A stretch of 35,946 nt of DNA from an uncultured Pelagibacteraceae bacterium (GTDB taxonomy: Bacteria > Pseudomonadota > Alphaproteobacteria > Pelagibacterales > Pelagibacteraceae). Each line of letters opens with the position of its first letter. The first letter of the stretch is position 1. This document shows positions 27,107 through 33,968 of the stretch, in pieces. The DNA lies in assembly GCA_902613545.1 (NCBI GenBank), contig CACMHW010000007.1, positions 1-35,946 on the forward strand, read 5' to 3'. The position numbers and the translations under genes are program-made. Below the pieces are notes generated by a model, which did not search any database, was not told the DNA's origin, and saw only the letters and a program-made list of their open reading frames with translations.

Positions 27107-27979
27107 TTAATTTCTTGGATTTATAATTTTGATTTTAGCATTATTTCTTACTTTCGAGACTCCTTCAGTAATAACAAGATCGCCTTCATTTATTCCTGAG
27201 ACAACAGAAACTTTTCCAAAGTTTCTTTTACCAATTTTAATGTTTTTTTTTTCGGCAGTTTCGTCTCTTACTGTGTAAACAAAAGCTGTACTTCCTTGAA
27301 TAGTGACAGCGCTTTCAGGAACTCCAATTTGGTTTATTTCATCATATATAATTTTTACTGTCATTAATTGCCCTGGAATGATATCGAAATTAGAATTATC
27401 AACTATAATTCTAGATAAAATCGATCTCGTTGAGGGATCTATTCTTGAGCTAATAGTTTGAATTTTTCCCTTAAAAGCTTTCTTAAATGCTGAACTTGTT
27501 ATTTCTGCTTTTAATCCTGGTTTTAATATACTTACATAATTCTCTGGAACTTTTATATCTATTACTATTTTTTTTAAATCATCTAAAGTTACTATTAAAC
27601 TCTCTGAACCTAAAACTCCTTGAGCAATTTCTCTTTTACCTAATTTCCCCTCAAAATCTGCAATAATCTCCTCTCCACTTACGAGCCTAAGGATTATTTC
27701 ACCTTTTTTTACAAATCTATTGTCAATGTTTAATTTTCCAGAAACTTCATTAGTTTTTATTCTGTAAGTTTTTGAATTTTGCGCTATTGCGGTCCCAAAA
27801 GTTTCTATGCTTTTGTAAAATAAAGATTTTTCAACTTTTTCGACGATTACACCCGGTGCAGGCCTTACGCTGAATTTTTTCTTAAAGTGTAAACCAATAA
27901 AATGCCTAGCAGCAATAATTGCAAAAATAGCAATCAAGAAAATGATTAGAAAAGCTTTTAATTTTGATGATGCTTTCAT
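27107..27979 (-). CDS. RND periplasmic adaptor (membrane fusion protein) lacking the helical hairpin
   Basis: This 290-residue adaptor has an N-terminal membrane anchor at about 7-24. The first half of a lipoyl domain follows (FGTAIAQNSKTYRIKTNEVSG ... FVKKGEIILRLVS to about 101), and it runs straight into the second half (GEEIIADFEGKLGKREI). A beta-barrel domain (about 125-205) and a membrane-proximal domain ending EGVSKVRNNAKI follow. The coiled-coil hairpin normally inserted between the lipoyl halves is missing, which also explains the short length. I place the start at 27979, two bases after the sseA stop; the longer in-frame start at 28006 would lie inside sseA and give a poor signal anchor. 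Confidence 0.87.
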   Translation of the reverse strand: MKASSKLKAFLIIFLIAIFAIIAARHFIGLHFKKKFSVRPAPGVIVEKVEKSLFYKSIETFGTAIAQNSKTYRIKTNEVSGKLNIDNRFVKKGEIILRLVSGEEIIADFEGKLGKREIAQGVLGSESLIVTLDDLKKIVIDIKVPENYVSILKPGLKAEITSSAFKKAFKGKIQTISSRIDPSTRSILSRIIVDNSNFDIIPGQLMTVKIIYDEINQIGVPESAVTIQGSTAFVYTVRDETAEKKNIKIGKRNFGKVSVVSGINEGDLVITEGVSKVRNNAKIKIINPRN

Positions 27980-27981
27980 TT

Positions 27982-28794
27982 TTAATCTAATCCGTACTCC
28001 GACCATGAGCCGTCATAGATAATAGGTTTTTTACCACTTATAATAGAATTAGCTAGTCCTAAAATACACGCCGTAACTCCAGATCCGCATGTAAAAGCAA
28101 TATCTTTATTTTTATCTATTTTATTCGCATCAAAAATCTTAATTAACTCTTCTTTTTTTTTTAAAGTTCTATCCTCATTTAAAAGTAATTGAAAATGTAA
28201 ATTAATAGATCCTTCAATGTGACCACTTTTTAATCCTTGTCGTGGTTCAGGCTGTAAACCTAAAAATCTCTCGTTGCTTCTTGCATCTATTAATTGAAAT
28301 TTTTTATTCAATATGTTTTTTTTTACTTGAGCTTTACTTATTACCATAGATAAATTTTCTTCAGCTTCGTAATTAGTTTTAGAAATTTTTGCTATTTCTT
28401 TTGATACAGCTCTATTTTCTTTTTGCCATTTTTTAAAATTTCCATCTAAGACTGAAACTAGATCAGAATTATGTCCAAAGTAAATAAAAGTATACCAAAC
28501 TCTGCATGAACTAAAAACATTTGAATTGTCATAAATAATTACATGATCAGAATTATTTATGCCCAAATTAGAAAGAATATTTTCCCATTCTTTATTTGAA
28601 GGTAGCATATGTGGTAATGAAGAGTTTTGACTCGAATTTTTATCAATATCAAAAAATATTGAGTTCTTAATATGATTTTCTTTAAATTCATCCTCAGCAT
28701 TTCTACCTGAATTAGGTAAACACCAAGTGGCATCTAATATTTTCACTTTATTAATATTTTTTTCTAGCCATTCTGTAGTAACAAGCTGTCTCAT
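27982..28794 (-). CDS. sseA: 3-mercaptopyruvate/thiosulfate sulfurtransferase (two-domain rhodanese)
   Basis: This 270-residue protein has two rhodanese domains. The inactive one comes first (VTTEWLEKNI ... ILDATWCLP), then the catalytic one with IDARSNERFLG, and the active-site loop TCGSGVTA with Cys236. The CGSGVTA form of the loop is typical of 3-mercaptopyruvate sulfurtransferase (SseA) rather than thiosulfate rhodanese. It moves sulfane sulfur from mercaptopyruvate to thiols or cyanide. It is translationally coupled to msrA upstream (TAATG at 28794). Its product and msrA form a sulfur/redox pair at the head of an efflux operon. Confidence 0.92.
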   Translation of the reverse strand: MRQLVTTEWLEKNINKVKILDATWCLPNSGRNAEDEFKENHIKNSIFFDIDKNSSQNSSLPHMLPSNKEWENILSNLGINNSDHVIIYDNSNVFSSCRVWYTFIYFGHNSDLVSVLDGNFKKWQKENRAVSKEIAKISKTNYEAEENLSMVISKAQVKKNILNKKFQLIDARSNERFLGLQPEPRQGLKSGHIEGSINLHFQLLLNEDRTLKKKEELIKIFDANKIDKNKDIAFTCGSGVTACILGLANSIISGKKPIIYDGSWSEYGLD

Positions 28795-29240
28795 TATCTA
28801 TTTTTTTCTAAGTATTTTTGATGATATTCCTCAGCCTTGCAATAATTTTTGAGTTGAGAAATATTAGTTTGAATTTTTCCATTTAGCTCTTTGTTAAATG
28901 TTTCTAAAATTTCTTTAGCTTCAGCTTTTTGACTATCATCTTCATAAAATATTTCACTTCGATATTGAGTGCCAACATCTGGATATTGCATATCTTTTTG
29001 AGTTGGGTCGTGCATTTTAAAAAATAAATCTAAAATTTTTTTAAATGAAATTACTTTTTCATCAAAAGTCAGCCTTACAACTTCTGCATGACCAGTATCC
29101 CCTTTACATACTTCCTCATATGTAACTTTATCGGATAATCCACCAGCATAGCCGACCTCTGTTTCAATTATACCCGGCTTGTTTTTGAAGTTTTCCTCAG
29201 GTTTCCAAAAACAACCAAGAGCAAGTGTACATTTCTTCAT
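28794..29240 (-). CDS. msrA: Peptide methionine-S-sulfoxide reductase
   Basis: This 148-residue protein has the catalytic Cys10 in LGCFWKPEENF, VGYAGG, CKGDTGHAEVV, and DVGTQYRSEIFY, and ends with an AEEYHQKYLEKN motif. It reduces methionine S-sulfoxide in damaged proteins, using thioredoxin. It is short but complete, with one extra cysteine (in NYCKAEEYHQ) that may act in disulfide exchange. It is the first gene of the four-gene minus-strand operon. A perfect TATAAT box sits just before its ATG. Confidence 0.95.
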   Translation of the reverse strand: MKKCTLALGCFWKPEENFKNKPGIIETEVGYAGGLSDKVTYEEVCKGDTGHAEVVRLTFDEKVISFKKILDLFFKMHDPTQKDMQYPDVGTQYRSEIFYEDDSQKAEAKEILETFNKELNGKIQTNISQLKNYCKAEEYHQKYLEKNR

Positions 29241-29246
29241 AAAGTA

Positions 29247-29252
29247 ATTATA
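29247..29252 (-). promoter_or_regulatory. -10 box (TATAAT) for the msrA operon
   Basis: Read on the minus strand this is a perfect TATAAT, ending seven bases before the msrA ATG at 29240, so transcription would begin at or next to the start codon. The -35 region overlaps the start of the divergent eamA gene and is not a good match. The assignment rests on the -10 element and position only. Confidence 0.4.
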
Positions 29253-29273
29253 TAGAGTTGTGAGGATATTAAA

Positions 29274-30152
29274 TTGTTAACACGAAATCAATTAGGCGTA
29301 TTGTACGGGGTTGCATCTGTGGCATGTTTTGCCATGATGGATGCTTGCGTTAAATGGTTAGACCAGTTTCCTGTAGGTGAAGTGTTATTTGCAAGATTTT
29401 TTTTTGGTTTGATCCCAATTTTAATGCTGGTACCTAGGAGTGAATTTAAAACTTTTTATAAAACTACAAGACCTAAATTACATGCTTTCAGAGCTGTAAC
29501 AGGCACCCTAGCAATTGTTGCACTTTTTATTGCTTTGAGAGAGATACCCCTAGCAGATGTTGTAAGTTTAACTTTTGGAGGTCCAATTTTCGTTACGTTA
29601 GGTTCAATATTTTTTTTATCTGAAAAAGTAGGTATTAGAAGATGGTCTGCAGTTTTGATCGGGTTTATTGGAATGTTAATGATTGTAAAACCGGCTTACG
29701 ATGAATTAAATATTTATTATTTATTTCCAATAATTTTTTGTATTTTCTTTGCATGTGTAGCCTTAAGCATTAGAAGCTTATCATCTACAGAGCCTAATTA
29801 TAGAATTGCCTTATACTTTTCTTTACTAAGTATGATAGTTGGTTTAGCAACACTTCCTTTTGGTTGGATTATGCCATCTAAATTTGATCTGTTTCTTTTA
29901 ATTTTTACTGGCATAATTGGTTCAGTAGCAAATATTTTGCTTACAGTATCACTAAGAATAGCTGAGGCATCATTAGTTACACCAACAAAATATTTAAATT
30001 TAGTATTTGCAATATTATTAGGATATTTCATTTGGGGTGAAATACCAAAAGTACTGACTCTTTTGGGCGCTGGTTTAATCATTGTAAGTTCTGTAATTAT
30101 TTTTATGAGAGAGTCTCAACTTAAAAAACAAGTTGTAAGTCCGAGACCGTGA
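29274..30152 (+). CDS. EamA/DMT-family membrane transporter
   Basis: This 292-residue protein has about ten membrane helices and two EamA repeats. The first is near GVASVACFAMMDACVKWL and LFARFFFGLIP; the second is near AEASLVTPTKYLNLVFAILLGYFIWGE. DMT transporters of this kind export metabolites or amino acids; the substrate is unknown. The start is TTG at 29274, chosen because GAGG lies eight bases before it and the N-terminus MLTRNQLGVLYG fits the family. It is divergent from msrA with 33 bases between. The alkA GTG start overlaps its stop. Confidence 0.88.
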   Translation: MLTRNQLGVLYGVASVACFAMMDACVKWLDQFPVGEVLFARFFFGLIPILMLVPRSEFKTFYKTTRPKLHAFRAVTGTLAIVALFIALREIPLADVVSLTFGGPIFVTLGSIFFLSEKVGIRRWSAVLIGFIGMLMIVKPAYDELNIYYLFPIIFCIFFACVALSIRSLSSTEPNYRIALYFSLLSMIVGLATLPFGWIMPSKFDLFLLIFTGIIGSVANILLTVSLRIAEASLVTPTKYLNLVFAILLGYFIWGEIPKVLTLLGAGLIIVSSVIIFMRESQLKKQVVSPRP

Positions 30153-30772
30153 GCAAATATCCAAGTTATTGGTCAAAAGCAATTAAAACTTTATCTAAAA
30201 GAGATAAAGTTTTAAAAAAACTTATCATTAAATACAATGATAAATTTTTGACTACTAGAAAAGATATTTTTTATTCTTTATGCAAAAGTATAGTTGGACA
30301 ACAGATAAGTGTATCTGCTGCTAATTCAGTATTTAAAAAATTTCAAAAGAAAACTAAAAAAATTAATCCCTTAAAAGTATCAAAATTATCAATATCACAA
30401 CTTAAATCCTGTGGTCTAAGTAGACAAAAAGCTTTAGGAATAAAAGAATTATCCATAAAATTTTTAAAAAAAGAATTTGATCCAAAATTTATCAAAAATA
30501 TGAATGACGAGGAAGCCATTCAATACTTATCATCTTTAAGACAAATAGGTAGATGGAGTGCAGAAATGATTTTACTATTCACTTACAATCGATCTAATAT
30601 TTGGCCTTTACAAGATATTGGTTTATTAAGAGCAATATCAAACAATTATAAGAAAAAATACTTTCCTCCAAAAAGTTTTTTAAATAAACTTTATAAAAAA
30701 TTTACACCTTATTGTTCAGTTGCAACGTGGTATCTCTGGCGTAGCATTGATGATGAGCCGATCCAATATTAA
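30149..30772 (+). CDS. 3-methyladenine DNA glycosylase (AlkA-type HhH-GPD protein)
   Basis: This 207-residue protein has the HhH-GPD core: SIVGQQISVSAANSVF, LKSCGLSRQKALGIKEL, LRQIGRWSAEMILLF, and the catalytic Asp in WPLQDIGLLRAI. It removes alkylated bases such as 3-methyladenine. It is smaller than E. coli AlkA because the N-terminal domain is absent, as in many bacterial relatives. It starts with GTG overlapping the eamA TGA stop (30149-30152), and its own stop overlaps the convergent DUF1330 gene by four bases. Confidence 0.88.
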   Translation: MSKYPSYWSKAIKTLSKRDKVLKKLIIKYNDKFLTTRKDIFYSLCKSIVGQQISVSAANSVFKKFQKKTKKINPLKVSKLSISQLKSCGLSRQKALGIKELSIKFLKKEFDPKFIKNMNDEEAIQYLSSLRQIGRWSAEMILLFTYNRSNIWPLQDIGLLRAISNNYKKKYFPPKSFLNKLYKKFTPYCSVATWYLWRSIDDEPIQY

Positions 30773-31056
30773 GCACCTTCAATTGTTTGATGTTGACGTT
30801 CTGCGTATCCCTCAAGAATAGAATGTGCATCTTGATACTCTTTGGAATTATAAAAGTTATTAGCTTCATCATAGGATGGAAACTCAATTACAACAGTTCT
30901 TGGAGATTTATCGCCTTCATTAGATTTAGATCTTCCACCCCTAATTAAAAATTTTCCTTTATATTTTTCAACTGCTGCTCTAGCTTTGACAGCGTATTCT
31001 TTTAACTTTTCCTCATTACTTATACTTTTATAAACACAAACTACGTATCCTTTCAT
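30769..31056 (-). CDS. DUF1330 family protein
   Basis: This 95-residue protein belongs to the DUF1330 family, a ferredoxin-like alpha/beta barrel fold: YVVCVYKSISNEEKLKEYA, FLIRGGRS, VVIEFPSYDEANNFYNSKEYQDA. No biochemical function is established for the family. The GGRS and the final EYQDAHSILEGYAERQH stretch are typical. A GGAG ribosome-binding site lies just before the ATG. It is convergent with alkA, and divergent from the phosphoribosyltransferase gene by 33 bases. Confidence 0.85.
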   Translation of the reverse strand: MKGYVVCVYKSISNEEKLKEYAVKARAAVEKYKGKFLIRGGRSKSNEGDKSPRTVVIEFPSYDEANNFYNSKEYQDAHSILEGYAERQHQTIEGA

Positions 31057-31089
31057 TTACAACTCCTTCAAAATAAACTAACTTTTTTC

Positions 31090-31617
31090 ATGGCAGATAA
31101 ACTTATCATTGATTGGAAAGAGTATAATCTAATCGTTGAAAAATTAGCAATACAAATTCATGAAAGTGGTTTTAAACCTAACTTACTTATTGGTATTGCT
31201 AGAGGCGGCCTTCCAATTACTGATGTCTTAAGCCGAGTTTTTAAACTAAAATGCGCTTATCTTGCCGTAGAATCATACTCTGGAGAGGGCACAGAGGATC
31301 AACAAGGGGATTTGGTTTTCTCAAGAGAAATGAGCTCAACTGTTCAAGACATGAAAGGCAACATTCTTTTATGTGATGACTTATCTGATACAGGGGTAAC
31401 GCTAAATAAAAGTATTGATTGGTTAAAAAAATATCCACCCCTCAAAGGCAATATAAAAGAGATTAAAACTGCTGTACTTTGGAAAAAAAAAGACTCAACT
31501 TTCGAACCTGATTTTTGTGCTCAAAGATTAGATAGTAATCCATGGATTGTTCAGCCTTTCGAGCATTATGAAGAAATAAAAGTCCAGGATTTAATTAAGA
31601 AACATCAGAAGAATTAA
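31090..31617 (+). CDS. Purine (xanthine/guanine-type) phosphoribosyltransferase
   Basis: This 175-residue type I phosphoribosyltransferase has the PRPP-binding loop LLCDDLSDTGVTL at about 96-108, and IGIARGGLPITDVLSRVF near residues 35-52. It attaches ribose-5-phosphate from PRPP to a purine base. A purine permease gene converges on it, which favours hypoxanthine/xanthine/guanine as substrate. A uracil or adenine enzyme cannot be fully excluded. A strong terminator hairpin begins in its stop codon. No ribosome-binding site is evident before the ATG. Confidence 0.8.
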   Translation: MADKLIIDWKEYNLIVEKLAIQIHESGFKPNLLIGIARGGLPITDVLSRVFKLKCAYLAVESYSGEGTEDQQGDLVFSREMSSTVQDMKGNILLCDDLSDTGVTLNKSIDWLKKYPPLKGNIKEIKTAVLWKKKDSTFEPDFCAQRLDSNPWIVQPFEHYEEIKVQDLIKKHQKN

Positions 31618-31645
31618 GGGCCAGAATTATCTGGCCCTAAAATTT
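31617..31645. terminator. Bidirectional terminator hairpin between the phosphoribosyltransferase and purine permease genes
   Basis: AGGGCCAG (31617-31624) and CTGGCCCT (31631-31638) form a perfect 8-bp GC-rich stem with a six-base loop AATTAT. A plus-strand T-rich tail (AAAATTTTT) follows. It ends the plus-strand gene, whose stop codon overlaps the stem by one base. It lies directly after the minus-strand permease stop, so it can serve both convergent genes. Confidence 0.85.
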
Positions 31646-32956
31646 TTACGCCACGTAAAAACTAATTACGCTAAATACTGCGATTACCCAAATAGCTGGT
31701 GAAGTTTTTCCAAATTTTCCAGTAAATATTTGAATTAATGCATATGAAATAAATGCAAGAGCGATACCATTACTGATACTATATGTTAACGGCATTGTTA
31801 TCATTGCAACTACTGCTGGGCCTGATTCAGCTATATCATCCCACTCGATATCAGTGATATTTCTTACGAATAATATTGCAACGTACAATAAAGCTGCACC
31901 ATCTATTTCTTTTGGCAAACTTGTAGCGAGCGGTGAAAAGAATAAACAAGCTAAGAATAAAACTCCTATTACAAGTGAAGTCATCCCAGTTCTGCCTCCG
32001 GCTTTTACTCCTGCGCCAGACTCAACATAACTAGTTACAGTTGTTGTTCCCATCATTGCTCCAGCAACTGTTCCAACACTATCAGAGAGCATTGCTTTAT
32101 TGATATCTTGTACTTTACCTTTTTTATCTACTTTTCCTGCTACGTTTGCTACAGATGTTAAAGTTCCTGCTGTATCAAAAAAATCTATAAATAATAAAGT
32201 AAATACTATTGAAGCCATACTAGCTGTAAGCGCTGCTTTAAGATCAAAATCAAATAAGTATGTCATTGGAGGTATAGATCCAACTACACCATTAAATTTT
32301 GCTAAACCAGTTGCCCAAGCAATTACACTAAATAAAAGGATACCAATTATAATATTTCCTCTAATTTTCATTTTTTCTAAAACAATCATGAAAACAAACG
32401 TTAAACATCCTAAAAGTACTAAAGGATTCTTAATGTCACCTAAAGTAACTAGTGTGACTGGATGGTCTCCCACTACTCCCATTATCTCTAAACCAATAAT
32501 AGCTAAAAATAATCCGATACCCGCTCCAATTCCAAGTTTTAAACTTCGCGGTATCGAGTTTATTAACCAAGCTCTTAAAGGTGTAAGTGAAATTGCTAAG
32601 AAGATTACCCCAGCAACCAATACTGCGCCTAAAGCAGCTTGAGGCGTATAACCCATTCCTGCTACTACTCCGTATGCAACAAAAGCATTGATACCCATTC
32701 CAGGCGCCAAACCAATTGGCCAAGTTTTTCCATAAAAAGCCATTATGAAGCAAGCAAGAGCTGTTGCTAAAATTGTTGCAGTAAAAACTGCACCAAAATC
32801 AAAAAAACCTTTCTCTGTTCCCGCAAATTCGCCAGACAAGATAAAGGGATTCAAAAACATTATGTATGCCATTGTAAGAAAAGTAGTTACACCAGCAATT
32901 ACCTCTGTTTTAAAATTTGTTTTATGTTTTCTATACTCAAAATATTTATCCATCAT
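31646..32956 (-). CDS. NCS2-family purine permease (AzgA/GhxP-type)
   Basis: This 436-residue protein has about 12-14 membrane helices and the AzgA-type opening YFEYRKHKTNFKTEVIAGVTTFLTMAYIMFLNP (in pieces). Also seen are GMGINAFVAYGVVAGMGYT, and DFFDTAGTL in the middle, the substrate-region signature of guanine/hypoxanthine permeases. It imports purine bases with protons. The ATG at 32956 is preceded by GGAGGT eight bases upstream, a strong ribosome-binding site. The convergent phosphoribosyltransferase gives a salvage pair. The leader between 32957 and 33091 shows no purine riboswitch that I can recognise. Confidence 0.9.
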   Translation of the reverse strand: MMDKYFEYRKHKTNFKTEVIAGVTTFLTMAYIMFLNPFILSGEFAGTEKGFFDFGAVFTATILATALACFIMAFYGKTWPIGLAPGMGINAFVAYGVVAGMGYTPQAALGAVLVAGVIFLAISLTPLRAWLINSIPRSLKLGIGAGIGLFLAIIGLEIMGVVGDHPVTLVTLGDIKNPLVLLGCLTFVFMIVLEKMKIRGNIIIGILLFSVIAWATGLAKFNGVVGSIPPMTYLFDFDLKAALTASMASIVFTLLFIDFFDTAGTLTSVANVAGKVDKKGKVQDINKAMLSDSVGTVAGAMMGTTTVTSYVESGAGVKAGGRTGMTSLVIGVLFLACLFFSPLATSLPKEIDGAALLYVAILFVRNITDIEWDDIAESGPAVVAMITMPLTYSISNGIALAFISYALIQIFTGKFGKTSPAIWVIAVFSVISFYVA

Positions 32957-33058
32957 AAAATTAAACCTCCGTTCTGAATTTATTACTCTATATAAGTGAT
33001 AAAATCTTAACTAAATCGGACATAGCTGCTGAGATTCAACCAATAGTAAATATATCTG

Positions 33059-33079
33059 TTTATAACTTTTCGTTATAAA
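33059..33079 (+). promoter_or_regulatory. Inverted repeat before the small lipoprotein gene
   Basis: TTTATAAC (33059-33066) and GTTATAAA (33072-33079) are perfectly complementary with a five-base loop. The repeat sits just ahead of an AAGGA ribosome-binding site for the gene at 33092. It may be an operator in DNA or an mRNA hairpin near the ribosome site. With no T-tract it is not a terminator. Confidence 0.35.
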
Positions 33080-33091
33080 ATAAGGATTAAA

Positions 33092-33397
33092 ATGAGAGAA
33101 ATATTTTTGGGGTTTTTATGCACATTATTATTAATTTCTTTTGCCGGTTGCCAACCAGTTTCTAAAAAAATTGAAGATACTACAGCTAGGGAGGAAAAAG
33201 AATTAAGTAAATGGTTAAATAAACCTGAAGATAGTCTGAAAAGTTTTTACGGCCAACCCGATAAAGTTGAATTTTTAAAAACTAGAAATAGGAATTACAT
33301 TTATATAACAGAAAAATTTAAGATCAAATGTGAGCGTAAATTTGAGGTTAATCCTAGAAATATTGTAGTCGGCTTCAGTAGCAAAAATTGTTTTTAA
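33092..33397 (+). CDS. Small lipoprotein of unknown function
   Basis: This 101-residue protein has a signal peptide ending in the lipobox FAGC with Cys20, so it is probably lipid-anchored. The mature part reads LSKWLNKPEDSLKSFYGQPDKVEF, then a strand-rich NYIYITEKFKIKCERKF, and two cysteines at the end (IKC ... KNC) that could form a disulfide. The 'step-size then GQPD' layout recalls SmpA/BamE-type folds, but I cannot confirm it. AAGGA lies before the ATG, and a terminator-like hairpin follows. No neighbour suggests a partner. Confidence 0.8.
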   Translation: MREIFLGFLCTLLLISFAGCQPVSKKIEDTTAREEKELSKWLNKPEDSLKSFYGQPDKVEFLKTRNRNYIYITEKFKIKCERKFEVNPRNIVVGFSSKNCF

Positions 33398-33434
33398 TTT
33401 ACCTGCGGAGTATTAACTCCGCAAGTAAGGTAAA
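33398..33434. terminator. Terminator-like hairpin between the lipoprotein and hsp20 genes
   Basis: The outer stem TTTACCT/AGGTAAA (33398-33404 with 33428-33434) and inner stem GCGGAGT/ACTCCGC (33405-33411 with 33416-33422) form a 14-bp hairpin. It has a tetraloop and a five-base bulge. It fills the whole 38-base gap between two convergent stop codons. Both flanks are T-rich on their own exit strand, so it can end both transcripts. Confidence 0.7.
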
Positions 33435-33435
33435 C

Positions 33436-33879
33436 TTATTTAATTTCAATAAGTCTTTTTTTCTTGATTTCTGGAATGATTTTCTCACAAGAAATAGTTA
33501 ACAAACCATCTTTAAGTTCAGCACCATTTACTTTTACATCATCTGCAATTGTAAACGATCTTGCAAAAGATCTTTGAGATATTCCTCGATGAATAACTTC
33601 ATCACCATTTTTTTCTTCAGATCTCTTAATGTTTTTTGTTTTAACAGTTAAAAGATTATCTTCATATTCAACTTCAACATCATCTTTGTTAAAGCCGGCA
33701 ACTGCTACTTCAATAGCGTACCTATCTTTGCCTGCTTTTCTGATGTTGTATGGCGGATAATTGCTTTGTACAGCAAGACTGCCATTACCTAACATAGATT
33801 CAAACTGATCAAACATATCATCGAATCCAATGCTAAAAGGTCTTAGTGAATTAAAGATCGATAGATCCTTACTTGTCAT
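33436..33879 (-). CDS. Small heat-shock protein of the Hsp20 family
   Basis: This 147-residue protein has the family's opening LRPFSIGFDDMFDQFESM, an alpha-crystallin domain from about 38 to 130 (YNIRKAGKDRYAIEVAVAGFNKDDVEVEYEDNLLTVK, then RSFARSFTIADDVKVNGAELKDGLLTISC), and a short tail containing the I-x-I-like IPEIKKK. It is a holdase chaperone, forming oligomers that bind unfolding proteins. Its start has a strong AGGAGG site which lies inside a predicted RNA-thermometer hairpin, and the promoter is of sigma-32 type. Heat control is therefore expected at both transcription and translation. Confidence 0.95.
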   Translation of the reverse strand: MTSKDLSIFNSLRPFSIGFDDMFDQFESMLGNGSLAVQSNYPPYNIRKAGKDRYAIEVAVAGFNKDDVEVEYEDNLLTVKTKNIKRSEEKNGDEVIHRGISQRSFARSFTIADDVKVNGAELKDGLLTISCEKIIPEIKKKRLIEIK

Positions 33880-33930
33880 ATATCCTCCTTTGTTAGCAAG
33901 GTTAATATCAGTCCCATCTGGCGACTGACA
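33880..33930 (-). ncRNA. ROSE-like RNA thermometer in the hsp20 5' leader
   Basis: Predicted from the minus strand. A short hairpin (TCAGTC/GACTGA with two further pairs, 33908-33928) comes first. The Shine-Dalgarno stretch AAGGAGG (33884-33890) then faces CCTTGCT (33895-33901) across a loop AACA. The seven positions read C-G, C-G, U-A, U.G, G.G, C.A, U-A, which is the odd G.G/C.A-containing pairing found in ROSE elements around UUGCU. Most known ROSE leaders are longer (about 70-120 bases) with three or four stems; this one would be about 50 bases with two. It is a structural inference. Confidence 0.6.
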
Positions 33931-33936
33931 AATTAT

Positions 33937-33964
33937 ATATGGGGGTTTTTATTATTTTTTCAAG
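33937..33964 (-). promoter_or_regulatory. Heat-shock sigma-32 (RpoH) promoter for hsp20
   Basis: On the minus strand, CTTGAAA (33964-33958) and CCCCATAT (33944-33937) are separated by 13 bases. Both boxes match the E. coli RpoH consensus fully. The predicted start near 33930 would give a leader of about 50 bases, just covering the thermometer. This is the clearest promoter in the window. Confidence 0.85.
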
Positions 33965-33968
33965 ATTG

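Noticed and set aside
27980-28006. Upstream ATG for the RND adaptor, adding nine residues
   Set aside because: It lies within the sseA coding sequence, lacks a ribosome-binding site, and the downstream ATG at 27979 gives a normal signal anchor.
32100-32642. 180-residue plus-strand reading frame inside the purine permease gene
   Set aside because: It mirrors a clear NCS2 permease gene on the other strand; the product has no domain signature.
32957-33091. Possible purine riboswitch in the permease leader
   Set aside because: A short ATGTCCGAT string recalls the purine aptamer, but the three-way junction and paired loops could not be built around it.
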